From: Gymnopilus junonius
Taxonomy: Eukaryota; Basidiomycota; Agaricomycetes; Agaricales; Galerinaceae
Length of the DNA: 64,000 nt
Direction of reading: 5' to 3'
NCBI GenBank assembly: GCA_015501075.1
Contig: JADNYJ010000001.1
Location: forward strand, 682,001 to 746,000
In this document: piece after piece, positions 10,256 through 21,673 of the stretch
Numbering within the stretch: position 1 is the first letter of the stretch
How the letters are laid out: the number at the start of each line of letters is the position of its first letter
The notes under the pieces: generated by a model
Told to the model about the DNA's origin: nothing
The model's input: only the letters and a program-made list of their open reading frames with translations
The model's database searches: none
Translations under genes and position numbers: made by a program

Positions 10256-11963
10256 TTGATGGGCCCCATCACGAAACCAAATGTGACTGATTTCCCCTTA
10301 TCCTGCTTACCCGTCGTTATTCCTACAAGTTATGCTACAAGTTTTTAGGTAAGAAAGATAAGATATGAGTACAAACACTGGTAAGCTGAGGTGGGCCTTG
10401 TTCGGCATCCCGACGCCGCGCCATCAGGCACGAGCACATATATACCCTTGTTGCTGTCCATTTCTTCTCATTTTTTTTTGCAGATTCTTATTGTATTATG
10501 TATATTTAATTATAAATGCATTTACTCTATGTTATTGCCTATTATGACCGCATGATAGGACATTCATCCACCAGGATGCACTAGGTTTTTTGGCCTGACA
10601 CAGTGTGCTTATAGGCCATTTAAATGGTGAAAACAGATCTATTATTGCATGTAGCAAGTGGAAACAAGGAAATGGTGCTATGTGGAAGGGATATTCTATA
10701 AATTATGGGCATCTCATTAAGCACGAGATGAGTGGTACTGAATTTCTATGTGTTTGGTTTCTCGTGCTTGTTTATGTGACTGTAAAATAAAAATAAACAG
10801 ATATATATGTGCATGCAATAAATAGGAATGCATTACAAAAAACCCGAAAAGATTCTGAGCTTCGGCTGAAAAGATATACGACCAAGAGTGTCAGAAAAGA
10901 TGTGTTTGATGTAAAGCCTTAAAATGCTATTTAAAGCACTTTAGTGATGTATTTCCATTCTTCACATTTTTCGATCTCTTTCCTCAATATCTACCCACAT
11001 AATGGTCCAATCTTTGGCAAATCTTGTGTATTATATTAAACATGTTATGGACTACTTATGTATTATTTTTAACGAATTTTACGGCCAGTTCAGCAGATGC
11101 TAATGGTGAAATACACAGAGATTCAATGCATCTTTCCTCCTGCCTATTGCTGAGTCGGTGGATCACAATAAACATCTCTCACATCCATACAATAGGCTAC
11201 ATAGTTGCAATAAACAATTATACCTGTGGAGGAAGAACTTCAGGGAGCTCTGTCATGGTATTAATTGCCCCATAGTGAGCACTATGTCTGTATGTCCATA
11301 TCTTTAGATTACCACCATGGTGCTCCATCCCGCCTGCTTTCCTCGAGAAGATATACATCTTGAAAGCTTAAATCCAAGTTACGAAGCCCCGCCGTCCATA
11401 TATCTTTCTATATGTGCCCATCTCTCTCTACATGTATACCTAATTTATAGAATATCCCTTCCACATAGCACCATTTCCTTGTTTCCACTTGCTACATGCA
11501 ATAATAGATCTGTTTTCACCATTAAATGGCCTATAAGCACACTGTGTCAGGCCAAAAAACCTAGTGCATCCTGGTGGATGAATGTCCTATCACGCGGTCA
11601 TAATAGGCAATAACATAGAGTAAATGCATTTATAATTAAATATAGGCATAATACAATAAGAATCTGCAAAAAAAAATGAGAAGAAATGGACAGCAACAAG
11701 GGTATATACGTGCTCGTCATGTTCATGCAACAAGCAGAAGGCGGCGGGACAGCGCCATCAACGGCAGGCGCTCTATATTTGGTACGCCGTGCGCCTGATG
11801 GCGCGGCGTCGGGATGCCGAACAAGGCCCACCTCAGCTTACCAGTGTTCGTACTCATATCATATCTTTCTCACCTAAAAACTTGTAGCATAAGTGCAGGA
11901 ACTTGTAGCAATAATGACGGGTAAGCAGGATGGTCAGTTCCTGTTAAGCAATTTGACACGTGC

Positions 11964-12040
11964 CTTAGGAGGAGGAGGTCAGCCTCAGGAGGAGGAGGAG
12001 TTTATTTTAGGAGGAGGAGGAGGAGTTTATTATACTGACG
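11964..12040 (+). repeat. GGA-rich microsatellite / short tandem repeat
   Basis: Runs of (AGG)n are interrupted by AGTTTATT, with two larger units of the form TTAGGAGGAGG...AGTTTATTA. It directly adjoins the right end of the foldback element. Confidence 0.6.
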
Positions 12041-12379
12041 TGGTCCCCATACGGAAACTGCCAGTTTACCGAAAAACTCACACACTACTTATTGTACATA
12101 GGTGGCTATCTATATACTAAGTCAATGTCGAGTTCTCGGAGCACAACATAGGCGGGTCGGGACTTGGGGTTGATCAATACAGCTTGGCAGCTCCCGGCCC
12201 TTGGGCATCAGGCAGGACTTGATGGTTAAAACCCAGTGGGAGGTGATTACAGTTCTCCATATATCACCATAAATCCCCATCATCCAGAGCTCCTCACTGT
12301 ATTTCTCTTCTGCTTTTCCTACCACTATGCATGCAGATCATTTTGACCCAATTATTTTCTCTAGCTGTTTTTGTTTGGG

Positions 12380-12853
12380 CTACTCATCTTCATCCAAGTC
12401 ATCTAGTTCTCTCAGTAAGTCAGGGTTTATATTGACCATTGGTTCTGCATAAAATATTTCTAGGCTTTCATATGTGAACTTTGCCAGTTGTGCTGTTATC
12501 TTTCTCTGGGCCAGCATGTCTCTGAACATCTCTCCTGGGTCATGATGTTTGTTCTTCATTTCTGGCAGGTGGGTATATACTTCCTTCAAGAAATCTGTCC
12601 TAAGGTTCACCAGTGGTACATGTGTGCATCCTAACAAAGCATGGATAATATCTTCCTGGCATACTTTGCAGAACCGACAAAGCCGCCATTCACTAGGTAC
12701 TTTGTCTGTACGTCCTCTTTCCTTCCATCTCATTCTTTCCATTGCCAGTGAATGGCTTGATAGAACTGCTCTTGTCAAAGCTATCCTGTGCTTTGGTATC
12801 TCCACTTTTAAATAGTGTCTAAATGCCTGATTAGATTGCTTGGGCAAAGGCAA
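12380..12853 (-). mobile_element. LINE (non-LTR retrotransposon) 3'-end fragment
   Basis: An open frame of about 157 codons resembling the C-terminus of a non-LTR reverse-transcriptase protein. It has a basic R-x-x-L-x-S-H-S-L-x-M-E-R-x-R-W region, then a C-x2-C-x8-H-x4-C knuckle (LCRFCKVCQEDIIHALLGC), then LVNLRTDFLKEV. The RT domain is absent upstream: the homology stops within about 40 bp of the BSD2 start on the other strand, so the copy is 5'-truncated. No poly-A tract is visible. It could be a domesticated short gene, but a relic is more likely. Confidence 0.55.
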
Positions 12854-12888
12854 ATGTCAAATAGGGGTAAACAAAACTTGGCTCCCAC

Positions 12889-14448
12889 ATGTCCTCATCG
12901 CCTTTCGATTTCTCTTCAATGGCCCATCACTATGCTCCTCTACCCAATCCCAGCCAAAACCACCAAGCTACCCAGCATGACCGAGAGATAGAAATGCACG
13001 CCGCATTTGATTACTCAGACGACGATGATGAAGAAGAGCCCGACACCTCAGAGACTCATCCTCTTCGCCCTGCTCTATCCTCTTCGACCCCACCATCTCG
13101 TGTTCCTGGGACGTATGACTTCGAAAGAGTAGATTATGATTACCCACCTCCCGGTTCTCCTCCACCCCTTTCTGCTACTGCTCTTCCCAACGACTATGGC
13201 AATTCAAACGGCTTTGTTCCGCCATTTAGTCGGGCCACCAGCCCTGAACCGCACCGTTTTTGGTTCCAACGTGCAGTTGCGACGATATTACCTACAGCAA
13301 TCCTTAGAAGGATAGGGCTTGGTCCCAAGCTACCCTCGGGTCCTGTTGGAGGCGGCACTAACAATGACGGTGTATTTGCCAATGTAACGGCCAAACCATC
13401 TGCTCCTGTAAGAGTACAGGATGGTATGTCAAAGTTGATCTGTTCTTATCCCGGTCTAATTTACATGCAACTCTAGGTGATGGAACATATATGGTTCCCG
13501 AAGACGCCAGGCAGGAGGCTCCTCCGTCATATGCTTCCGCACAGGCAGATGCAGTCCCACCGTATTGGGAAACCACCGTTCATGCCCCCTTCGCTCCAGA
13601 TTCTGTAGGCGAAATGGTGATCGACTCTTTACCAACCGGTACCCTTTTCTCATTTTGCTGGAATCTTCTTGTTTCCATTTCCTTCCAATTTGTTGGTTTC
13701 CTGCTCACTTACCTATTACACACAAGTCACGCTGCTCGCCTTGGGTCAAGAGCAGGTCTTGGAGTCACTTTAATACAATACGGATTTGCATTGCGAAATC
13801 GGCTGGATTCAACTGATACCTCTAGTGACGGCCTAGAGTGGAACTCAGAACCTGCTGGACACAACCCGGTTCACCACCACCATGGCGTGATGGGGAACAA
13901 GACGTGGACAACTCCCGGAAATATGACAGAGGAACAGAACACTATCGTGGTCGCCGATGCTACCACAGAATGGCTGTCATTCTTTCTGATGACGGTTGGT
14001 AAGTATCTATTTCCCTTGTCTCATTCATAACTCTGATCTCTGTCGACTAGGCTGGTTTGTTCTGTTAACGTCTCTTCTTGCATTCTGGCGTGTAAAACGT
14101 TGGGAGCGTGGTGTCCTTGCATCTAGACGCGATAGTCGTGCTTCAGGGACGGCCACCGTGCCTAATCCTGGCATGGGCATTATTTCACAACTTGAATCTT
14201 CTTTCGGCCTCCGTGGTATATCACGTGCAGATCTATTCCGGCAAGGATTTGGCTTTGGACCGAGTGGGCGCCAAGATGAGGATGAAGCTACCCGTCGGGC
14301 GGAGGAGGGGGACACGGCAGACAGTTCTCAAGAGACCGACCCAATACTATCCTTAGACCCAAATGATCCTCGAAGCAGATCCATTATCCAAGCATTGGCG
14401 AATGAACGGCGGTTGCAGCGAGACCTTCGAGAGGCCGGTTTATTGTGA
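12889..14448 (+). CDS. BSD2: BSD2 / NEDD4-family-interacting protein (NDFIP-like)
   Basis: This is an adaptor of Golgi and endosome membranes that recruits Rsp5/NEDD4 ubiquitin ligase to cargo such as metal transporters. Three exons: 12889 to about 13420, about 13477 to 13999, and about 14051 to 14448. The cytosolic N-terminus has an acidic DYSDDDDEEE patch, a PPPGSPPP run and a PPSY (PPxY) ligase-binding motif. Three membrane segments follow: CWNLLVSISFQFVGFLLTYLL, the diagnostic GLGVTLIQYGFALR, and WLSFFLMTVGWFVLLTSLLAFW. The C-terminus is charged. The start at 12889 is the first ATG; an in-frame MAHHYAPLP start lies 10 codons later. The promoter region directly abuts a LINE fragment. Confidence 0.88.
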
Positions 14449-14699
14449 CGGTATACATGGACATTTCATTGGTTATTTATTGAGGAAGTCATCTGAACAA
14501 AGTGTTATTTGTATCATTATAATCTCAAGTCACCACACCTATACCTCGAGATATTCATTAATCCATATGATCTGCTAGGACGATTGCAATTCTCCGATGA
14601 TTATCCATCCCTCTTTGTTCGCGCTCCTATTTATACGGCATCCTGTTCACTTTTGCTAGGTACTCAATCTCTGCTACGATATTCATATAAACAAGTGAT

Positions 14700-15323
14700 A
14701 TGGCTCTCAAGATACGACGCGCGACCGAAAATGATGCCCCCGCCCTTTCTCAGATCTGTTTACTAACAGCCGACGCGGGCGTTTCCGCTGAGCCCCTTCA
14801 TGACTTCGGCGAACTGCCCAGCCTAATCTATGCGGTACCCTACGTGAAGCTACCTACAACGTGGGGGTTCGTTTTGGAGAATGAGACCACGAAAGACGTA
14901 GTGGGATATATCCTTGGTTCCATCGATACTCGCGCCTATGAGCGTTATGCAGCAGAGCACTGGTGGCCGCCCCTAGCAGCAAAATATGCGCCAGAAAACT
15001 TTATTAAACTCGGCGACGTCCACTACGCCAACCTCTTGCGTAACATGCACACTGCACCAGATGCGAATATCACTTTCTCCCCTGCTCATCTCCATATCGA
15101 CATTTTGGAAGAATATCAAAAGCAGGGATGGGGGAGGAAACTCGTAGCGGCGGCGGTGCAGTTTCTGATCGGAGAAGGTCTCCAGGGCGTGTGGTTAGGC
15201 TTGGATCCTCGAAACGAAGGCGCTAGAAAGTTTTACAAGCGACTTCACTTTGAACCTATTGAAGGTGCAGATAACAATCAACTCGGGCTCAGGTTCGCAG
15301 ACTTTGAGGCCCAGAGCCATTGA
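14700..15323 (+). CDS. GNAT-family N-acetyltransferase
   Basis: Intronless, 207 residues. It begins MALKIRRATENDAPALSQIC, the usual first strand-helix of GNAT enzymes. The acetyl-CoA binding core is HLHIDILEEYQKQGWGRKLV (Q-x-x-G-x-G/A loop as QKQGWG). The closing motif is WLGLDPRNEGARKFYKRLHFE. The substrate is not predictable from sequence; the HLHIDIL...GLDPRN...FY pattern resembles the acetyltransferase-like domain found in O-GlcNAcase relatives and their free-standing fungal homologues. The frame is intact. It is tandem to BSD2 with a 250 bp gap. Confidence 0.85.
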   Translation: MALKIRRATENDAPALSQICLLTADAGVSAEPLHDFGELPSLIYAVPYVKLPTTWGFVLENETTKDVVGYILGSIDTRAYERYAAEHWWPPLAAKYAPENFIKLGDVHYANLLRNMHTAPDANITFSPAHLHIDILEEYQKQGWGRKLVAAAVQFLIGEGLQGVWLGLDPRNEGARKFYKRLHFEPIEGADNNQLGLRFADFEAQSH

Positions 15324-16103
15324 AAGGGTGATCGTTGCTAGTCCGTGAGTGCATTTCGTCCCTGTGCTTTCTCTCACACTCACCTTCAACCCATCTCCTT
15401 TTGTACTTTCGTCCGCTTGCCCGTGCCATGCATAGCAGTTTCTGTCATGTGGACCGAGATTTGTATAAATTTTATGGTTCTGACGAGAATTTTTCACGGT
15501 TTTTGGTATTGAGAATTCGACCCTCTAGCACGGCTCTTCATATTCACTGCCTAGATCGTAAACAATTTAACCGTATAGCTGTCATTGAAACTTGAGGATG
15601 TCAAAATGCCTAGAGCCTATACTGCACTTCGGTAAGTTCCCCTTCTTTAATAATATATTCCATTGACTCTTCTTTCGGCAGACCGATAACTTCGTTGGAA
15701 CTCCTTCAGGGAATGTCTAATTCGGGCCAATAAAAATTTTTAGATGAATTTTGTCTGGAATCGCTGCTGATCATCTACTCCTCTGCATTTGAATTTCGGC
15801 GACCATGAATCAAGGAGTTGGCCACAACATCTAGACAATCCTGTGCGGTCGAAAGGACGGCATGGTGAGGGTTGTGTCGTGCTGGGCACCCTTCACGTAA
15901 CACTGCGATTCATCGTGGACATTTGATCGGAACACTACATATTGAGTTGACTGGCAATAGCAAGCGTGATTTACGACACTGACATCTTCGCTCGCTTGAC
16001 CGTCGTCCCTTCATGGGGCAGAAACATTAAAAGGCTTACAACGAGCACATGAAAAGGTTGAACTCTTTCGCTGACCATCTTCCTATTACCTCCACTCAGC
16101 TAA
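15324..16103. other. Gene-free stretch
   Basis: About 780 bp between the GNAT gene and the DUF6534 gene. Only short frames without recognisable content are present. It should hold the 3' UTR of the first gene and the promoter of the second. Confidence 0.5.
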
Positions 16104-17660
16104 ATGGGACAGTTTGATCTTGTCATTGGTATGTGACTCGCTCTTTGCAACTATGACTTTGCGGTGTGATCGTTCCCAAATCTAGGTGTTCTACTGATAG
16201 GGCTGTTCTGTGCGTCAATTTTCTTCCTTCCGAGATGGGGATGCTTACTATTATATGCCAGTCAACACCTATCTTTATGGCCTGGTCACGTACCAGTTTA
16301 TCGTGTATCACAACACAAGTAAGTTTACATTTTGTCTTTGCAACTCCCATATTGAATCTCCTGCAGAGTTTAACGATAGGCCATGGATCAAGTATATTCG
16401 ACTGCTTTTCACCTTACTAACGTTTCTGACATTCATTTTCAGGGCTGTCGTTGGAAGTCTCTTCGTGCTTGACACGATACACAGTGCTGTGTGAGCTTCA
16501 ATTTCAATCATATACTTATTGGGACATGAGACTGACGGGTTTCGAAGCGCTATATATGCTGGATGGGAAGCATGGTATGATCCGATGTCTTTGGTCTTCA
16601 TATGTATTCATCTCAAAACGAAAGTGTGACGAACTACAACAATCCAGCCAGCTTAGCTTGTGCGTCTAAATTTGGGAATTCCAGTATTTAGACATTAATT
16701 TGAAGACTCTCTCAACCCCAAAGTTGTCTCCTGGACTATTCCATTCACGGCAGTGGCAACGTCTCTCGCGGCATTTATCACGCAGTTATTCTTGGGTCAT
16801 CGGTATGTGGTATCCTAGTTTTGTCTTGTTTTTCGCGTAATCGTGCCTTCCGAAGTGTTTTGGCCTTAACCAAGAGCAAGCCTCTGGTTGGATTTATTCT
16901 ATTACTGAGCTCCCTGGGTCTCATCTTCGGTATCTATTCTGGAATTTACTCTGGTATCCTGCACGAGTGCGTTTATCTTCAACCCTTTTCAAACACCTTT
17001 TAAATGCCAGTTTCAGGCTCGCCAAATTTGGACCTCTGGATCCTTTCGTAACTTGTTGGTTGGTCTTCCAAACGAGCGCCGATATCCTTATAACGGGTAT
17101 GTTCCTATATTGTTAACTGAAAAGTCACTTATCTTCAATCTTAGTTGTCTTGTCGTGGGTACTCAGTCGTTCGCGCACTGGATTTAGAAGGACCGACACA
17201 ATCATCAATCGTATCATCCGAGGCGCTGTTCAGACTGGACTGTTTGTATCTCTATTTGCCATGGGAGACATGTTCAGCTTTTTGTTGCACCGTGATACTA
17301 ACTTATATGCCATGTTCGCTTATCCCATGGGCCGTATATACACGAACGTGAGTCGGCTGACAATATGGCATTTCCTGATTTTTATGGTTGGCTTCTTAGA
17401 CGTTGCTGGACACTCTCAATGCCAGAACGGCCTTCAAGGCACAAGGGCACACTCATGAGGTGGAATCCGACGTAAGGGTACATTAGTCATCCGGCTAATG
17501 ACGTTTCTCACGCCTCTTGTAGACCTTCCGTATGGCAAATCAGACCACTACCATGGCAGGACATACTGTTCACTCTATTCAAGTCCAGAAGGATGTAGCA
17601 ACCGATTTAGCTGAGGCAAGCGTTCATGGTGATCGAAAGTACCCTGTCTCGGAAGTTTAA
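16104..17660 (+). CDS. DUF6534-family multi-pass membrane protein
   Basis: A seven-helix membrane protein family greatly expanded in Agaricomycetes; function unknown. The early exons are tiny and splice in phase: 16104-16128 (MGQFDLVIG), 16186-16209 (GVLLIGLF), 16262-16318 (NTYLYGLVTYQFIVYHNT) and 16367-16391 (FNDRPWIK), then AVVGSLFVLDTIHSAV. Later blocks are VVSWTIPFTAVATSLAAFITQLFLGH, LTKSKPLVGFILLLSSLGLIFG, WLVFQTSADILITVVL and FLLHRDTNLYAMFAYPMGRIYTN, with a short hydrophilic tail. The exon junctions between about 16545 and 16705 are uncertain: either a 128 nt intron or a one-base slip is needed. The family call rests on the N-D-R-P-W-x-K, TSADI and YAMFAYPMGRIYTN motifs. Confidence 0.78.
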
Positions 17661-19283
17661 TCGTGCTGCTCAATATAAGTAGGGTTATTTGGATAGATTT
17701 ACTGTAAAGCCTGTAAAGCCAGATATTTTTAGCACGGACCCGAGGATGGCGTCCCGGAACACATCAGAACTCGTCCAGTTCTGGGCTAGGCGTGATGTGA
17801 TTGCAACATGAAGGTAACTGAGCTTGCGGAAAAAAAGTCAATTACAAAGGCTTTTTTTAGAGTCCAGGGAAATTTTTTGGTAAAAGAGAATAGAATTACC
17901 AAAATTTCAGCATTCTTTTCAGGAGGCAGAGAAATTTTTTGAAGTTCAGAGGTATGGAAAAGACGTGTCTAGAGTGTACATGAGCTCACACCGGCAAGCT
18001 CGGGAGAGCGCTTGAGCCACCCATCACTCCGAGGCTCTGGCTTTACAGCGGAAATGAACCAGCTCATTTTGTGTAAATCCAGGGTAAAGCGAGCTGGATT
18101 TACCGTAAATCCCTCCAGATAAGCTACTTATTGAACTTATGTCCACCAAAAGGAATACTTATTGACTTGAACCAGCTCAAATTGCAGCCTGCAGAAGCAG
18201 TACCTAGTTCAACTGCATTGAAAAGGCCACTGCCACTGTCTATTCCCATTGTAATATATTTAGTACATGTTTCTGTATTTCTGTGTAATTATTATGGTAC
18301 ATAAGATGTGTTTAAGCAAGGGAGGGAGGGAACAGAGCTCGAGATGAGACCGAAGACGGCTGCCAAAGACGCATCCCGCTGCCAAGTGATGGGCTGAGAA
18401 GTGGGCTATTTTTGGGCCACCCAGCGCATCAGTCCCATCAATCCGCCCTCGGTGTCCATCCCGATCGAGCTGGGGAAAGCCGTGCCTGCAAGTTCTCTCG
18501 ACTTTGGAGGACACCCAGGTGCTCGAACGCGACGCGTCCGCCCTCGATTGCAGGTCACGAGCACGTGACTCTCGGCAGGCTCGGCGCCCGCCCAAGCGCC
18601 CCGTAAATCCCTCGGCATAAGTAGAGAAAATTTTGATATTTTGCTGTCCAGGAGGTTCTCGACATCATGTGCATATTGTCTGTCGTACATGAGTACGTTC
18701 TTTCACTAATACATTCTTTTGCGGAATATAGCCTAGAAACAAAGGACGTAACTTCAACTTGGATCTATAATACTTATAATGAGAGCTCGATGACTAATAA
18801 ATTAGGTAAATGATTATGTAACTTGGGGGAAATAATTATGTAAATTGGTAATAAAATTTGGCTGACTACGCTAATGATAACTCAGGTATTTACGTAGCTA
18901 CGTAAGCACCTCGCATGTAACTCTGCAATGAGCGAAGCGAGGAGTTCCCGGACCGGCACGTCGCCGAGCCAGACGCGCTACTGCTTTCACAACGGAGGAG
19001 CAGTAGCGACGACCAAGGGGGTCGAGGGGCGCAGCCCCCGCAAGCTTCTTGGCTGAGCAAAGCAGGAGGTTGAGTGAAGCGAGCTCTCCGTCGCGGAGCG
19101 ATGGGCCAAAAAAGCTTGTATACACAAATTGGGTAATGTTTATGCCAAATAAGGGAGTAGGAAGGTTTATGTAATTTGCCTTGTCACGGCGGATGACTGC
19201 CACCATCCCAACACTATCTGCACTTTCCGTTTGATTTCCCTATACATTGTTGACTTTACTTTCTTTCCAACAGAAGACTTCTC
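17661..19283. other. Gene-free stretch with repeat-like blocks
   Basis: No protein is recognised. Contents seen: an 11 bp direct repeat GAACCAGCTCA at 18056-18066 and 18169-18179, flanking a TAAATCCAG...CTGGATTTA hairpin near 18075-18103; a GC-rich island at about 18320-18620; and a second GC-rich block at about 18900-19095 described separately. It is probably old transposon debris plus the PRM10 promoter. Confidence 0.5.
18890..19095. repeat. GC-rich block with palindromes and GAGCGAAGCGAG-type motifs
   Basis: It opens with a perfect 16 bp palindrome TTACGTAGCTACGTAA (18890-18905). Next come GAGCGAAGCGAG, a perfect 10 bp-stem hairpin (18976-18985 with 18999-19008), GGGGCGCAGCCCC (19026-19038), and further variants GTGAAGCGAGC and GCGGAGCGATG. 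The composition differs sharply from the AT-rich flanks. No coding sense was found. Confidence 0.5.
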
Positions 19284-21558
19284 ATGCATCAGGTACTGAG
19301 CACCTACTCGAGGTCACAGGACAATCCAGATAATTCTGACAGAATCTATTCACTTTCCTCCTATGAACATCCATGCGACATTGCGCCTCCTGATCGTGCA
19401 TACTCGCCGTCTAATCAGTCAAGATTTCGGCCATCTCACATTCAAAGGAGCGAACCTGTCTCGGAACAAATTGGAGAAAAGTCGAGTTTAGAATTTCCTG
19501 ACAAGTCGGAGTCGAACATACCTGCCGAACAGAAACGGCGAGGACTGCTTGACAACATGATGGACTGGTACTCTACGACTCGATCTGGTACAAATCAACT
19601 TCCTAACTACGACCAAATGATGAAAGACAGGAGCCTTCTGACGCAACATGGCTCTTCTAATGTTTTTCCTGTGATGGATAGAATCGACTCGGCCTTCTCT
19701 CAGTCCTCGATGAATTCCGACATGCTTGAGCCAGATGACCCTAGGATCAACAACAAAGATGCAAAACCTGAGCAAGATGACGAGGATGACCTTGAGAAGA
19801 ATGCCTTACGTCAAATGGACTACAAAACAAGGAGGAAACATATTCAGCAAATCCGTATTCAGTTCAATATTTCTTGTGAGTAATGTACATAACTTGGGAA
19901 TGGATTCTTTTATTCTCGGATATTTTTTATAGCTCTGAAACAACGACAAGAGTTCCTACTTAAGCTAGCTCGTGCTTTGATGGCATTTGGTGCACCATCT
20001 CATCGCATAGAGTCTCAACTGGTAGCGGCGGCGCGCATTCTTGAAGTCGAGGCTGAATTTATACATTTGCCTGGTGTCATTATATGTTCCTTCGGCGACC
20101 AAGATCTTGGTTCTTCCGAAACCCATTTTGTAAAGTGCGGGGGCCGTCTGTCTCTTGGGGCTCTCCACAAAGTTCACCTCATATATCGTTCTGTTCTACA
20201 CGATGAAATCAGCGCAAGCCAAGCTACTGAACAGTTGGAAACACTTCTCGTTGCTCCGGCTCCGTATTCAGTACTTTTTCGTTGCTTCTTAGCCTTCTGT
20301 CTCTCTGCTTTAATTTGTCCTCTGGCTTTCGGTGGGTCCTTTCTGGACATGTGGATTTCAGGTGTTGCCGCTTTTATCCTCGCCTACCTACAACTCTATG
20401 TTGCAGGGAAAAGTGCATTGTACGCCAATGTATTTGAGTAAGTCCAGCTTACCCCACATTTGATAAATGATCTCACTGAACTCCAAGGATAACGACCTCG
20501 ATTTTCGTATCTTTTGCGGCACGAGGCCTCAGCAGCATCCGCAGTCAGATATTTTGCTATACTGCCATCTCATCCTCTGGTATTATCGGAATTCTTCCAG
20601 GATATTTGATACGTGCGTAGTGAATTCCGCGTTTCTGAAAAATTTGATTTATGTCTACGAAGTCAGCAGCTCCCTTGAACTGGCTTCCAAGAATATAGTG
20701 TGCGGCAGTGTCAAAATGGTCTACGCACTGATATATACATTATTCCTGGTAAGTAGTGCTTCGTAAAGAGAGTTTGCAATGTTCAACCGTACATCAACAT
20801 TCCAGGGATTTGGATTACAGATCGGAAGTGATTTTTACCTTCTTCTTGATCCTACTATGCGCCGTCATCTTGAGGAACTCGCTGCTAGCCTTAGCTCCAC
20901 TACATCCTTTACTGGTATTTGGCTCGCTGACAACGGCACCGACGGATCACAGATTCCGTTGAACGGAACATGGACCTTCTCTCGTACCATTCAGCCCCAA
21001 GATCAGCATATCCATGAAGGGTGTTATCGCCCACCGATATCTCCATGGTACCTGAAACCATTTCCTCTGTGGACCTCTTTCATCATAGTGCCCCTATTCT
21101 CATTCCTTTCTTCGCTCTCAAACCTCCAGCCTCTGAAGAGCAAACAGCTACTGGTCATGGTCGCCATATCTTGTTGCTCGTATGCCTCTAATAAAATAGC
21201 CAACCACTATATATTCAATCACTCTGACATTGTCTCGGCCATTGGCGCATTTACTGTCGGACTTCTGGGGAATATATACTCTCGCCGCATGGGTGGAACA
21301 GCATTCACATCTATGGTGACAGGTGTATTGTTTCTGGTTCCCGTAAGTCTTGTTTACTGACGAGCTTAGAACGTTGATTAAGATTCGCCATAGTCCGGCC
21401 TATCCCAAGCAGGCGGGATCACTGCAAGTGGAAGTGGAATAGATATTGGAGGGGCTATGATCGCTGTGACAATTGGCATTACAGTCGGGCTGTTTATGAG
21501 TCAAGCGTTGGTTTACACATTTGGTTCCAGGAAGAACGCAGCAGTGTTCTCCTTCTGA
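19284..21558 (+). CDS. PRM10: Prm10/ThrE-family multi-pass transporter
   Basis: Fungal homologue of yeast pheromone-regulated membrane protein 10, belonging to the ThrE/DUF1212 family whose bacterial members export threonine and serine. A long hydrophilic, partly acidic N-terminus (about 200 residues) is followed by the soluble ThrE core LKLARALMAFGAPSHRIESQL and LPGVIICSFGD. Ten or so membrane helices come next, including FLAFCLSALICPLAFGGSF, ITTSIFVSFAARGLSS, SSGIIGILPGYLI, MVYALIYTLFLGFGLQIG and the closing GIDIGGAMIAVTIGITVGLF. Introns join in phase at about 19878, 20438, 20608, 20750 and 21344. No break was found. The substrate in fungi is not known. Confidence 0.86.
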
Positions 21559-21673
21559 GTTTACCATAACCACTGAAATATATTTCACGGCATGGCATGG
21601 AACGTGATTTCATTTCAAATCTTCCAGTTGATCCGCCTGCATGTTTTATTGAATGCACTGTAGCCACAAGAAA

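Larger units (their letters stand above)
9690..11963. mobile_element. Long-inverted-repeat (foldback-like) non-autonomous element
   Basis: The left arm (9690-9720 plus 10300-10706) and the right arm (11441-11963) are inverted copies. Landmarks shared by both are CACGTGTCAAATTGCTT, ATCCTGCTTACCCGTC, GCTACAAGTTTTTAGG, GGCATCCCGACGCCGCGCCA, GCATTTACTCTATGTTATTG and AGTGCATCCTGGTGGATGAA (or its complement). The spacer, 10707-11440, is AT-rich with no recognisable protein. The left arm is split by a 579 bp insertion (9721-10299). The right arm carries about 80 bp that the left lacks. With no transposase it would depend on another element; I cannot assign a superfamily, and no target duplication was found. 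Confidence 0.72.

Noticed and set aside
11024..11275. 83-codon frame in the foldback spacer as a possible transposase
   Set aside because: Too short, no catalytic motif, and it lies in an AT-rich spacer.
18260..18690. Minus-strand Arg-rich frames in the GC-rich island
   Set aside because: Composition-driven long frames on both strands with no domain or start context; probably repeat debris.
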